NCBI RefSeq assembly: GCF_004360155.1
Contig: NZ_ML178723.1
Coordinates: forward strand, 259-64,258
Length of the DNA stretch: 64,000 nucleotides
DNA from: Paraglaciecola marina
GTDB taxonomy: Bacteria > Pseudomonadota > Gammaproteobacteria > Enterobacterales > Alteromonadaceae
Direction of reading: 5' to 3'
Below, in pieces: positions 26,903 through 36,433 of this stretch. How positions within the stretch are numbered: position 1 is the first letter of the stretch; every line of letters starts with the position of its first letter. Made by a program: the position numbers and the translations under genes. Below the pieces are notes generated by a model. It saw only the letters and a program-made list of their open reading frames with translations, ran no database searches and was not told the DNA's origin.

Positions 26903-27514
26903 ATGAAAAGGCTTTTGCTACTGTTATTAGGCTGTGTGGCTTGTTGGCAAGGAATAGCTGCAGATAGGCTATACAGTGTATTTTCTTTAGGTATAACTAA
27001 TTTAGAAGTCGCAGATAATAGCAACCAAAATCTAAGCTATAAACTTGGGTTAGGGTATCAGTTTCATCCTAAGTGGTATGTGGAAGCAGGATATCAACAG
27101 TTGGGTTATGATGAGCTTTTTGTTGGCACATTACCTACAGCGAATGAGGTTGTAAATGAAAAAAAACTTATCCAAGGTGATGCCTTATTTTTAGCTGTTT
27201 TAGGGAAGGCCTCTAACAGGTACGGAGAGTTATTTTATCGTTTAGGTCTGTTAAAAACAGATGTCAGAGGCCAGGGCTTACAAGCTGGGATACAAGAATG
27301 CCAATTAGGTCAAGGCACGACTATAGAGATTGATAATTACGGTACTGCAACCTTGTGTGATTATGACGAGGGGGGCGTAGCTGCAGTTATTGGCTTAGGG
27401 TTTGATTATTTTGTTGGAGCCAGAACCCTAGTTCGTACTGAAATTGAATATATTAAAGGGCAGGATGACCTAGAGGCAGCTTCATTGTTTGTTGGCTTAC
27501 GATATAACTTTTAA
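26903..27514 (+). CDS. Small outer-membrane beta-barrel protein (OmpA/OmpW-like barrel)
   Basis: From the ATG at 26903 the protein is 203 residues; a GTG at 26897 is also possible. It has a signal peptide (ending near GIAA), alternating amphipathic strands (YKLGLGYQFHPKWYVEAGY) and ends in Phe (LRYNF), as eight-stranded outer-membrane barrels do. Two cysteines in an extracellular-type loop (around residues 129 and 152) may form a disulfide. It ends on the base before the stop of the convergent amidohydrolase gene. Function is unknown. Confidence 0.7.
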   Translation: MKRLLLLLLGCVACWQGIAADRLYSVFSLGITNLEVADNSNQNLSYKLGLGYQFHPKWYVEAGYQQLGYDELFVGTLPTANEVVNEKKLIQGDALFLAVLGKASNRYGELFYRLGLLKTDVRGQGLQAGIQECQLGQGTTIEIDNYGTATLCDYDEGGVAAVIGLGFDYFVGARTLVRTEIEYIKGQDDLEAASLFVGLRYNF

Positions 27515-28387
27515 TTAATCAAATTGGTACCAATGTAAGGCATTATTATAAATGATGTTGGTAGGGCAAAGTTCGCAGCCTTCCAATAGCAGTTTGTAGT
27601 TGCCCCATAACTCTTTATAAGAGTGACTAAAAGTACATAGAGGGAAGTTACTTGCTAACATCACTCTTTGCTCACCGAATACTGCTAAGCAATCTTTTAA
27701 TAGATTTGAAGCCTGTTCAAGCTTCCACCGTCTATCTGACATTTCCCATCCTGATAGCTTAATAGCGACGTTATCATACTGTGATAATTTTATGAGGTTA
27801 GCGTTCCAGCTTCGCTGCGCGGTTGGTGTAAAATTATCAAGGGGCCAGCCACCATGGTTTATGATGACTTTTAACAAAGGGAGTTTTTTAACTATTGTAA
27901 TCAACTGCCCTACGCCTGAGTCATCAGCTAAAGAGAGTTGTGCGTCAAAACTTAGGTTTTGCTGCTGTAACAGAGCAAGGTGTTTGTAGGTCATATTAGA
28001 GCTTAAAACTTTATAAGCATCGTCATCTAAAATATAACGTATTCCCACCACAGAGGCTCGTTGTTTTAATTGTTGAATGTGTGTATTGAAAGTCTCAGTA
28101 CATAGGTCTGCATATGCCACACTCTTAAATGGTAAGGTACAATTTTGTTCTAGCCAGTCAATTTCACGCCAAGGTTGTTGGTTATCAAACCCTGCTTCAA
28201 TATGCACAAAACCAGCTAGCTCTTGGGCCTCGCCGAGGTGCAAGTTTGTTTCATTGAAATCACGGTTAATGTTTGTTTTGTCTGGCCATAGGGGCGCATT
28301 GTATGGTTTTAGCCAATCATATTTACCTTTATTTAAATCAAATAAATGTATGTGGGGATCAATGATCTTCAGCGGGGCTTTATTCAT
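27515..28387 (-). CDS. Amidohydrolase family protein, sugar-lactonase-like (COG3618)
   Basis: This 290-residue TIM-barrel hydrolase begins KIIDPHIHLFDLNKGKYDWL, the signature of the amidohydrolase-2/COG3618 group that includes L-fucono- and L-rhamnono-lactonases. Metal-binding HIH (about 12-14) and a late acidic/His set (NHGGWPLDN, ASNFPLC) are visible. It lies 11 bases after an SDR dehydrogenase gene on the same strand. A sugar dehydrogenase producing a lactone and a lactonase opening it is a natural reading, but other amidohydrolase substrates are possible. Confidence 0.75.
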   Translation of the reverse strand: MNKAPLKIIDPHIHLFDLNKGKYDWLKPYNAPLWPDKTNINRDFNETNLHLGEAQELAGFVHIEAGFDNQQPWREIDWLEQNCTLPFKSVAYADLCTETFNTHIQQLKQRASVVGIRYILDDDAYKVLSSNMTYKHLALLQQQNLSFDAQLSLADDSGVGQLITIVKKLPLLKVIINHGGWPLDNFTPTAQRSWNANLIKLSQYDNVAIKLSGWEMSDRRWKLEQASNLLKDCLAVFGEQRVMLASNFPLCTFSHSYKELWGNYKLLLEGCELCPTNIIYNNALHWYQFD

Positions 28388-28398
28388 AATACATGCTG

Positions 28399-29187
28399 TT
28401 ATTGGGCGGTATAGCCACCATCGATGGACTGTAGGCTTCCAGTAATAAATGCTGCATCATTTGTAGCTAAAAAATAGGTTAATGCTGCTACTTCGTGAGC
28501 TTTACCCAACCTTCCAAGAGGTTGTAATCTGGCTTCTTCTTTGTGAACGTTTTTAATATCCGCCCCTGACTTGTCTACATAGTTTTGAATGGCTGTATGG
28601 TACAAGGGAGTTTCAATGGTGCCGGGGCATATTGCATTGGCTCTGATATTAAATTTTGCATAATCCAAGGCTGTAGTTTTTGCCATTGATGCTAAGGCTG
28701 TTTTACTTAGGTTGTAAGCAAAAGAGTTGGGTTTTGCGACTATTGCCTGATCCGATGCCATATACAAAATAACCCCAGACAGCTGTTGTTTCATTATTGG
28801 TAAAACAGCTTTAGTTGCGGCGATTGCGCCTTTTACATTGAGTGAAAATACGCGCTCAAAATCTTCATCTGTAGTTTGTTCTATATTGCCCGAGTAATGA
28901 ATGCCCGCATTGGATATTAGTGCATCTACTCTTTTATGTTGATTAATGATACTTTGAAAATTTGATGTTATGTCAACAGCGTTAGACATATCGCATTCAA
29001 TCCACTCTATGTCTGTTGATTGCTTTGGGTTGCTCTTGATATCGAGATTCACAACATGATAGTTGTACTCTAAAAATTTTTGGCACACCGCATCACCAAT
29101 ACCAAAACTACCACCAGTCACTATGCATATTTTTTTATGTGTTTGGGTTTTCATATAGGGTTTAGGTATCTCATTAAACGAATTCAT
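28399..29187 (-). CDS. Short-chain dehydrogenase/reductase (SDR), probable sugar or sugar-acid dehydrogenase
   Basis: This 262-residue classical SDR has the cofactor motif GGSFGIG (about 25-31), NAG at about 93-95, the catalytic Tyr-x-x-x-Lys as YNLSK, and the family end AAFITGSLQSIDGGY. The start at 29187 lacks a clear ribosome site; ATG at 29154 would remove 11 residues. The C-terminal LQPLGRLGK pattern resembles 2-keto-3-deoxy-L-fuconate and related dehydrogenases. It is coupled to the lactonase-like gene by an 11-base gap, pointing to non-phosphorylative deoxysugar catabolism. Confidence 0.75.
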   Translation of the reverse strand: MNSFNEIPKPYMKTQTHKKICIVTGGSFGIGDAVCQKFLEYNYHVVNLDIKSNPKQSTDIEWIECDMSNAVDITSNFQSIINQHKRVDALISNAGIHYSGNIEQTTDEDFERVFSLNVKGAIAATKAVLPIMKQQLSGVILYMASDQAIVAKPNSFAYNLSKTALASMAKTTALDYAKFNIRANAICPGTIETPLYHTAIQNYVDKSGADIKNVHKEEARLQPLGRLGKAHEVAALTYFLATNDAAFITGSLQSIDGGYTAQ

Positions 29188-29301
29188 TGGAGCAGGTGCA
29201 GTAAGTGTAAAGATGTGTTTTAAGCATTACAACGGTTTAGGTATCTTGTAGAATAAATAATAGCTGTCACTTTTAATTCTGTTAAGAAAAGCGAGACCTT
29301 T

Positions 29302-31053
29302 TTGCTGTTTTTAGTTCCACGTGTTGTTACCTATGTTTGTGTCCTTTTATATATCTCTATTGCCCCTTTCAGTGCATTAGCTGCTGTTGAAATTCAGGGT
29401 GTAAAAAACTCTACCATTAATGAGAATATTCAAGCACATATTGGGTACCTAGATACTCCCACAAGTATTTATCAGTACTCCCAATACAAACAACAACTCG
29501 TTGAAAAAGTGAATATTGCTACCCAAGTTTATGGTTATTACCACGTTCAAGTTCAAGTGATTGCGCCCCCACAAGGTGCCCCTAAAAAAGACTGGAGTCT
29601 TAAAGTTGATCTAGGGCAGGTAACTAAGCTTAGAGAGGTTGTCATTATTATTGATGGTGAAGGAGCTCAAGACTCAGAGATCATGCAGTGGAAAACTTCG
29701 GTAAAGTTAAAACAAGGTAGCCCCCTTGAACATGCTCTTTACGACAGTACAAAGTCACAATTACAAAGCTTAATGCTATCCCGTGGATATTTCGATTCTG
29801 AATACAAGCAAAGTACTATCAAAGTGTATGAGTCTTTAAATGTGGCCGATATCACCTTGCATATGAATACAGGAATTCGCTACAAATTTGGTGAATTACA
29901 ATTTGGTCAAGATGCAAGAGCTAAAGAGTTAGTGACAGAGTTATTACCTTTCAAAACAGGTGACTTTTATGTGGCTAGCCAATTAGGCTTACTCAACCGT
30001 AGAGTTAAACAAACCCAGTATTTTACTAACGCAATTGTTAGGCCTTTATTGTCAAAAGCAAAAGACTTTGTTATTCCAATTGAAGTCATCTTAACCCACA
30101 AACCAAGGGATAATTTTGATGTGGGGGCGGGTGTTTCATCTGATGTTGGTCCACGATTTACCGGTAAATGGCAGCGCCCTTGGGCAAACAGTAGTGGCCA
30201 TTCAGTCGGAGGCCAAGTTTATCTATCGGAGCCAGAGCAGTATATTTCCTTAAACTATAAAGTGCCTTTAGAAGACGCCATTCAAAATTATTTAAGTTAT
30301 CAGGTGGGGTACCAAGCTGAGGATGACAACGATACAGATAGTGAAAAGTGGTCAATATCTGCTACTAGGCATTGGACTGTGGTTGGCTCAGATTGGCAGC
30401 GTTCAGCATTCCTAAAGCTTGAACAAGAAACCTTTACTCAAGGTTTAGAAGAAGAGCAAACTACGCGTTTGTTAATACCTGGTATGACAATAAGTCGGTT
30501 ACGAAGCCGAGGTGGTCTTGATATTAATTGGGGGGACAAACAAACCATTACAGTTGAAGTGGCATCTGACTCTGTGTTATCAGATATCAATCTAGTTCGA
30601 ATATTAGCGAAAACTAAATGGGTTAGAAGCTTAGGTCAACATCGCTTTCAATGGAGAATTGAAGTGGGTGGCATTGTCACTAACGACTTCGACCAAGTGC
30701 CTTCTAGTTTGCGATTTTTTACTGGGGGAGACCAAAGCGTTAGAGGGTTTGACTATAACACTTTGTCACCATTTGAATTGGACGATGACGGAGAAGAAGA
30801 GCTAATAGGGGGACAGTTCTTAGCTGTGGCAAGCTTTGAATATTCATACCCTGTGTCTGATAGTTGGCGAGCAGCTGTGTTTATTGATGGGGGCAACGCG
30901 ACTGATAACCCTATAGAAGATTATGCATTAGGAGCGGGGATTGGGGCTATCTGGAATTCACCCATTGGGCCAGTGCGCTTCTATTTGGCTAAAGGGAAAA
31001 GCGACTTTGGTTTTACTCGTTATTTCCACCTTTCTATGGGGCCATCGTTATGA
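29302..31053 (+). CDS. tamA: TamA, translocation and assembly module outer-membrane subunit
   Basis: This 583-residue Omp85-family protein has a signal peptide, three POTRA-like domains (about 30-270) and a C-terminal beta-barrel. The L6 loop motif appears as QSVRGFDY, and the barrel ends in a typical aromatic-rich strand. TamA works with TamB to insert or transport outer-membrane components, including autotransporters and phospholipids. No ATG is available near the front; the frame opens with TTG at 29302 (CTG follows). Its end overlaps the tamB start by four bases. Confidence 0.9.
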   Translation: MLFLVPRVVTYVCVLLYISIAPFSALAAVEIQGVKNSTINENIQAHIGYLDTPTSIYQYSQYKQQLVEKVNIATQVYGYYHVQVQVIAPPQGAPKKDWSLKVDLGQVTKLREVVIIIDGEGAQDSEIMQWKTSVKLKQGSPLEHALYDSTKSQLQSLMLSRGYFDSEYKQSTIKVYESLNVADITLHMNTGIRYKFGELQFGQDARAKELVTELLPFKTGDFYVASQLGLLNRRVKQTQYFTNAIVRPLLSKAKDFVIPIEVILTHKPRDNFDVGAGVSSDVGPRFTGKWQRPWANSSGHSVGGQVYLSEPEQYISLNYKVPLEDAIQNYLSYQVGYQAEDDNDTDSEKWSISATRHWTVVGSDWQRSAFLKLEQETFTQGLEEEQTTRLLIPGMTISRLRSRGGLDINWGDKQTITVEVASDSVLSDINLVRILAKTKWVRSLGQHRFQWRIEVGGIVTNDFDQVPSSLRFFTGGDQSVRGFDYNTLSPFELDDDGEEELIGGQFLAVASFEYSYPVSDSWRAAVFIDGGNATDNPIEDYALGAGIGAIWNSPIGPVRFYLAKGKSDFGFTRYFHLSMGPSL

Positions 31054-34000
31054 GTGATAAAGCTAAGGATACTCAAGCTACCCATCACGCCTTAACTAAA
31101 AGAAAACTAGTAAAGCTATTTTATCGTACCATTTTGGCATTTTTGATCGTGTTGGTGCTGGTGGTTGGTTTTATATTTACTCCCTACGGCGCCAAAGTTT
31201 TACTTAATACCGCAGATAGCATGTTAGAGCCATTAGATATCGAATATGGCAGTGGTGGGCTAAGTTCAGAGCTATATTTAACACGCCTTGAATGGCGTGA
31301 TGCTGTGACTCAAGCTGTTCTTAACGACCTAACCGTATCTATTAGTTTTGAATGCATATGGCAGCTAGCAGTGTGCGTAGACTCACTTAGTACCTCAAAA
31401 GTAGCTGTAAATATTGCTCCAGCTAGCACCCCAGACTCTACAGATGTCACTACATCAGTTATCACCTTGCCTATTCCAGTGTCTGTTAAAAATATTGATG
31501 TAAGCAACCTTTCAGTAAGCCTAGAAAATGCCTTAAATTTAACTTGGCAGCAGCTAAACGGGGAGTTGAGTTTTTATAAGGAATTACAAGTACCCAAAAT
31601 GCAGCTGCAAAATTTGATTGTGACCACTTATGCCAATGAAACTGCACAACCTACAACAAGCTTTGAGTGGTCTAGGTGGCAATATGAGCCGCTACAACCA
31701 CTTCCCATAATTTTGCCAATACACTTTAATGTTCTAGATTTTACAATGTTAGATACTGAGCTAAATATTGCTGATCAGGAGTCAATTACATTAAAAAAAG
31801 TTAATGTACAGGCTGCGGGAAATAGTAACAATTTTGAGTTAAGTGAGCTTTATGTTGAACATCAGCTAGGCCATATCAATGTAAAAGGCAATATACAGTT
31901 AGATGGTGAACTCACTCACGAGTTAACCTTAGATGGGCAAGGCTTGTGGCCAGAAAACAACCCTATAACGGTTGCTATTGCCTCTAATGGCAGTATTCAA
32001 AAGGTGACGACAACATTAAATGTGGTCAGTGGTGATAACGCCTATAATTCGCAAACTGCAGTAACAGCTTTATCGGCAGAGGTTTCAGCTCAGTTATCTA
32101 GAGCCGGTTTACCTTTGAATGCATCGCTAAGTTGGAATAACCTAGGTTGGCCATTAACTGAACCTAACTTCAATTCAGAAGCTGGAGATTTAAAGCTGAG
32201 TGGCAGTTTAGATGAATTAAAATTGATTTTAACTACAGGCGTGAGTGGAGAAGATATTCCTAATGCCCAGTTACATATCCTTGCTTTAGCTAAAGTAAAT
32301 TCAAAACAGAAATCACTTAGCCTAGATAAATTATTAATCAAAACCTTAGAGGGTGAGGTTAATACTAAAGGCTCTTTAGATTTTGCAAAAACCTTAACAT
32401 GGCAAGGTAGCACCCAAGTTCAAAATATAAAGCCAGGTGTCTTTTGGCCAGATATACAGGCGGAGATAAACGGTACCATTCCGACTAAATTCAATAATAG
32501 TAATGGCTCATGGGAGTTTGATTCAGAGGCCTTAGATATTGACGGGCTATGGCAAAACTATCCATTATCTATCACCGGTGCTGCATCGTTTGTTGAAAAT
32601 GGTAAATTGAAAATTCGTGATCTACTTATAAAAAATGCAGAAAACCAGTTATTTGTAACAGGTACAGTGCAACAGCAGCAAGAATTGATAGATTTAAATA
32701 TTAAGTTAGACGCGCCTGAAGTAGCTGATTCATTTCCACAAGCAAGCGGGGCCATTTCATTGGTTGCCAGCGTTAAAGGTGCGCTATTTGAGCCTGAGGT
32801 AAATTATGAATTGTCTGCGGAGCAGCTTAGGTTCTCGGGTATTACAGTGGCGGATGCAACTGGCGCTGGGCAACTTAAATGGGATGATCATAAACCATTA
32901 GAAATGGCGTTAACGTTGTCAGGTATACAAGGAATTAATAACCAAGTAGATACTGCAACATTAAGTTTAAAGGGTGATGCCCAAAACCATAACCTTGAGT
33001 TAACCACTACGGGTGAAACCACTAGTATAAATGTACAAATTGAAGGCCAGCTAAATGAAACTAGTTGGCAGGGCAGGTGGTTAAAGGGCAAGCTAACTTC
33101 GTCCTATGCAAATTTAAATTTAGTCGATGAATTTGAGATACAAACTGACTGGGGTAAACAGGCATACTCAATTGGCAGCCACTGTTGGCGTCAGCAAGAA
33201 AGTGAACTGTGTATTACAAAAGCACAGTTTCAGAAAAAAGAGGTGTCTTGGGATTTAGCCATTAAGGAATTTAATTTACTACCTGTAGTACGCAGGTTTA
33301 TGCCAACCTTGCCTGCATTGCAAACCAATAGTCGCTTGTCATTGGAGTCTTCAGGAACATGGGATATTCAGTCTTTACCTATCGCCACTGTCAATGTGGT
33401 GCTGAGCCCTGCTAAGTGGACCTTTACAGCTCAGGATAATTTCCAAATAGATATTCAAGATTTGTCTTTGAGTGCCAGTACGAATGCTGACGATATTCAA
33501 GTTGATTTGAACTTTAGTGGCCCAAAAATTGGGCAGCTCACTAGCAGTATTCAAGCTCAACCCGCTTCTTTAGATGGGATACTTGGTTCGCCGATAAAAG
33601 GTGAATTGCTTATCTCCGAGTTTAACTTATCGCCTTTTCTGGCACTAGCACCTCAGTTAGACGTTTTACAAGGTGTGATTAAAGGACAATCTGAGGTTTT
33701 GGGTACAGTGTCTAGCCCTCTATTACAAGGGGAGTTAGCATTGGTAAATGGTGAGCTTAAAGGCGAGTCATTACCTGTTTGGTTAAGTGATATTCAACAA
33801 AAAATTGTTTTAAATGGAAACCATGCTGATTTTAGTGGCAGCTATAGACTAGGAAAAGGACCGGGGGAGTTAAAAGGTCAAATCGCGTGGGTGCCCTCAT
33901 TGAGTGGCAACCTAAATATTAGTGGTAATGCCCTTGAATTTGATTATCAAAATATCGTAAAAGCTAGTATTAACCCAGACATAACCGTTGAGTTTGCTGC

Positions 34001-34898
34001 GGATAACGTGGCTGTTAAAGGTGAAATTAGTATACCTTATGCACGAGTTAAAGTTAGGGATTTACCCCAAGGCGCGGTGTCCTTATCTGATGATGTAATC
34101 TTGGTAGAGCAAGAAGCGCAGAAGCAGCAAAGTGCACAAAAGTTGACACTTGATCTGCTTATTAAAGTAGATCCTTTAAAAGCCGATGAAGTGAAGCTTG
34201 ACGCTTTTGGGTTAACCACAGATTTACAAGGGCAACTTCGATTACGAAATAAAAAAGCAGATCTGTTGGCAAGTGGCGAAATTCAGCTTGTAAACGGTAA
34301 ATATAAAGCTTACGGACAGAACCTCGTCATAAGAGAAGGGGATATTTTGTTTAATAGCACCCTAGATAAGCCCTATTTAAATATTGAAGCGATACGAGAT
34401 CCTGATTTAACCGAAGATGACGTGGTGGCTGGGTTACGAGTTGAAGGAGGAGTGGAAAGCCCTACTGTAACTGTCTTTTCTGAACCGGAAATGGAGCAGC
34501 AACAAAGTTTGTCATATATATTAACGGGGCGAGGTTTAGGTGACTCAAGTGATGACAGTCAAGACACTATATTAACCAATGCCTTGCTATCTTTGGGGCT
34601 AGGCCAAAGTGAAAACTTAGTAAGCAAAGCGGGGAACAAGTTAGGCTTTCAAGACGTTTCATTGGATACATCAGGGCAGGGGGATGACACACAGCTATCT
34701 CTTACAGGCACCATATCACCGGGTGTGCAATTGCGTTATGGCGTAGGTGTGTTTGATTCTGAGTCTGAAGTGGCAATTCGTTATGAGTTACTTCCTAAGC
34801 TCTATTTAGAAGCGGTTAGTGGCCTGGAAAGTACTCTAGATATATATTACCAGTTCAGTCTAGGTAATAATGACAACATGAATTTAAATGAGGATTAA
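31050..34898 (+). CDS. tamB: TamB, translocation and assembly module inner-membrane-anchored subunit
   Basis: This 1282-residue protein has one N-terminal transmembrane helix (about 22-44) and a very long periplasmic beta-taco region, ending in the conserved DUF490/TamB domain (segment LRNKKADLLASGEIQLVNGKY and the final QFSLGNN strand). TamB bridges the periplasm to TamA and is implicated in phospholipid transport to the outer membrane. Length is within the family range (E. coli about 1259). It overlaps tamA at ATGA 31050-31053. Confidence 0.92.
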   Translation: MSDKAKDTQATHHALTKRKLVKLFYRTILAFLIVLVLVVGFIFTPYGAKVLLNTADSMLEPLDIEYGSGGLSSELYLTRLEWRDAVTQAVLNDLTVSISFECIWQLAVCVDSLSTSKVAVNIAPASTPDSTDVTTSVITLPIPVSVKNIDVSNLSVSLENALNLTWQQLNGELSFYKELQVPKMQLQNLIVTTYANETAQPTTSFEWSRWQYEPLQPLPIILPIHFNVLDFTMLDTELNIADQESITLKKVNVQAAGNSNNFELSELYVEHQLGHINVKGNIQLDGELTHELTLDGQGLWPENNPITVAIASNGSIQKVTTTLNVVSGDNAYNSQTAVTALSAEVSAQLSRAGLPLNASLSWNNLGWPLTEPNFNSEAGDLKLSGSLDELKLILTTGVSGEDIPNAQLHILALAKVNSKQKSLSLDKLLIKTLEGEVNTKGSLDFAKTLTWQGSTQVQNIKPGVFWPDIQAEINGTIPTKFNNSNGSWEFDSEALDIDGLWQNYPLSITGAASFVENGKLKIRDLLIKNAENQLFVTGTVQQQQELIDLNIKLDAPEVADSFPQASGAISLVASVKGALFEPEVNYELSAEQLRFSGITVADATGAGQLKWDDHKPLEMALTLSGIQGINNQVDTATLSLKGDAQNHNLELTTTGETTSINVQIEGQLNETSWQGRWLKGKLTSSYANLNLVDEFEIQTDWGKQAYSIGSHCWRQQESELCITKAQFQKKEVSWDLAIKEFNLLPVVRRFMPTLPALQTNSRLSLESSGTWDIQSLPIATVNVVLSPAKWTFTAQDNFQIDIQDLSLSASTNADDIQVDLNFSGPKIGQLTSSIQAQPASLDGILGSPIKGELLISEFNLSPFLALAPQLDVLQGVIKGQSEVLGTVSSPLLQGELALVNGELKGESLPVWLSDIQQKIVLNGNHADFSGSYRLGKGPGELKGQIAWVPSLSGNLNISGNALEFDYQNIVKASINPDITVEFAADNVAVKGEISIPYARVKVRDLPQGAVSLSDDVILVEQEAQKQQSAQKLTLDLLIKVDPLKADEVKLDAFGLTTDLQGQLRLRNKKADLLASGEIQLVNGKYKAYGQNLVIREGDILFNSTLDKPYLNIEAIRDPDLTEDDVVAGLRVEGGVESPTVTVFSEPEMEQQQSLSYILTGRGLGDSSDDSQDTILTNALLSLGLGQSENLVSKAGNKLGFQDVSLDTSGQGDDTQLSLTGTISPGVQLRYGVGVFDSESEVAIRYELLPKLYLEAVSGLESTLDIYYQFSLGNNDNMNLNED

Positions 34899-34941
34899 AT
34901 TTAAAGTGGCAAAGTTAATTATTATAAAAGGGATTGTATAG

Positions 34942-35877
34942 ATGTTTGCATCGCTTGGTTTTGCCGTTGAAGTTACCTTACCTATTAGCTTAATAATTAT
35001 CTTGGGAGTCTTTCTAAAGCGTATTCGTTGGATTACCGAGGAGTTTGTTGAAACTGGCTCTAAGCTGGTTTTTAACTTGACGTTACCTTGTCTACTGTTT
35101 GTTAATATTGCCAATATTAATTTGTCTCAAGAATTTCCAACGTCTCTAATTGGCTTCGGTGCTGTGGTGATGACGATAACGTTTTTATTGTATCATTTTC
35201 TTGGGTATTACATTGCAAACAAAGAGGCAAGAGGGGCCTTCGTACAAGGGGCGTGCCGGGGCAATATGGCAATTATTGGTTTGGCATTAGCGGTAAACGC
35301 CTTTGGCGATTCGGCATTAGCACTGGCTTCTATCTATTTGGCGGTACTTGTGGTGCCACTCAATGTTTTTTCAATTTTGACTCTCTATTATCACCAAGCT
35401 GAGACTCCGTCGGTAAAAGCGGTAGCAAAGAGTGTACTGACTAACCCATTGGCGATTGCCATTGGACTTGCACTGGTTGTAGCTTTGTTATCGATTCAGT
35501 TACCTAAATTAATCACTGACACCGGTCAATACTTAGCCCGTATGACCTTACCATTAGCATTATTGTGTGTGGGGGCTTCTATTCGCTTACAAGAGTTTCG
35601 TGCCTCGAGTTTATTGTATTGGGCTATTGCCAGTAAAATTGCATTTTTACCTTTGGTGGCGACTGTTGCTGGATATACGTTTGGTTTGCGAGGAACTGAG
35701 TTAGGCGTACTTTACATGATGACTTCGGCACCGACTGCCGCTGCGGCTTACCCTATGGTGCGTAGTATTGGCGGCGATTATCATCTTACTGCCGCCATTA
35801 TTGCAGGTAGCACATTATTTTCTCTAATTAGCTCAACAATAGGTTTATTTTTACTACGTCACTTTCAATGGGTGTAA
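34942..35877 (+). CDS. AEC family (auxin efflux carrier-like) transporter
   Basis: This 311-residue membrane protein has about ten hydrophobic segments in two halves with the AEC pattern: a first helix VTLPISLIIILGVFLKR, the FNLTLPCLLF crossing, and the second-half MTLPLALLCVGASI. Bacterial members export or import small carboxylates such as malate or malonate. It lies 43 bases after tamB but is not a usual tam partner. It converges on the DUF2721 gene with a shared hairpin. Confidence 0.85.
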   Translation: MFASLGFAVEVTLPISLIIILGVFLKRIRWITEEFVETGSKLVFNLTLPCLLFVNIANINLSQEFPTSLIGFGAVVMTITFLLYHFLGYYIANKEARGAFVQGACRGNMAIIGLALAVNAFGDSALALASIYLAVLVVPLNVFSILTLYYHQAETPSVKAVAKSVLTNPLAIAIGLALVVALLSIQLPKLITDTGQYLARMTLPLALLCVGASIRLQEFRASSLLYWAIASKIAFLPLVATVAGYTFGLRGTELGVLYMMTSAPTAAAAYPMVRSIGGDYHLTAAIIAGSTLFSLISSTIGLFLLRHFQWV

Positions 35878-35885
35878 CAAAACCA

Positions 35886-35921
35886 GGTAAAGAAAAGTTA
35901 TTCGAATAACTTCTCTTTACC
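35886..35921. terminator. Shared hairpin between the AEC and DUF2721 genes
   Basis: An inverted repeat GGTAAAGA... / ...TCTTTACC encloses a perfect 18-bp palindrome AAGTTATTCGAATAACTT (35895-35912). The minus-strand stop codon (35898-35900) lies inside it. It probably ends transcription of both convergent genes, though no strong T-run follows. Confidence 0.6.
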
Positions 35922-36347
35922 ACTTTGTAGTGTTCGCGTTGCTAATTGTACTTCTTTTAAAAACATTAATAGTGCGAAAATAAGTAGAAAAAGCGCTAAA
36001 ACAAATAACGACAAAATCAACTCACTCAGGTCAATTAACCAAAAATCTCCTAAAAATAAACATGTCACCATAGAACATACGAATAGCGCAGAGGCGGTAC
36101 ATAATCCGATAGAACGATTGATAATGGTTATGCGCCTCCATAGGTTTGCTAACTCTTTCTCTGATTGTCTAAGAAAGTCTGGATTTTTAATTGTGTTTAC
36201 ACGACGCTCCATAATACGAGCTCTATCGACTATTCGTCCCAGTCGACCTGACATTACGTTTAGAAAGCCAGCTATGCCGGTCAACATGAATACAGGTGCC
36301 ACAGCGAGTTGAATTATTTCTGCAATGTCGGGAACGTTAGTTTCCAT
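35898..36347 (-). CDS. DUF2721 family membrane protein
   Basis: This 149-residue protein has three hydrophobic helices (about 9-30, 77-98 and 110-136) and the signature IQLAVAPVFMLTGIAGFLNV followed by RLGRIVDRAR, which I associate with DUF2721. The function of this family is unknown. It is convergent with the AEC transporter gene. The charged segment between helices one and two is conserved in character and probably cytoplasmic. Confidence 0.8.
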   Translation of the reverse strand: METNVPDIAEIIQLAVAPVFMLTGIAGFLNVMSGRLGRIVDRARIMERRVNTIKNPDFLRQSEKELANLWRRITIINRSIGLCTASALFVCSMVTCLFLGDFWLIDLSELILSLFVLALFLLIFALLMFLKEVQLATRTLQSGKEKLFE

Positions 36348-36433
36348 CTGCGTACCTTAAGTTGTCCAATATTTATGAGACCACCATTCTATAACAATAA
36401 AAACCACATCTAAAATTTTACCCATGTAAATTA

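Noticed and set aside
32090-32413. Open frame of 107 codons antisense to tamB, and several similar ones across tamB
   Set aside because: They lie wholly within tamB, have no ribosome site or recognisable domain, and follow from tamB codon bias.
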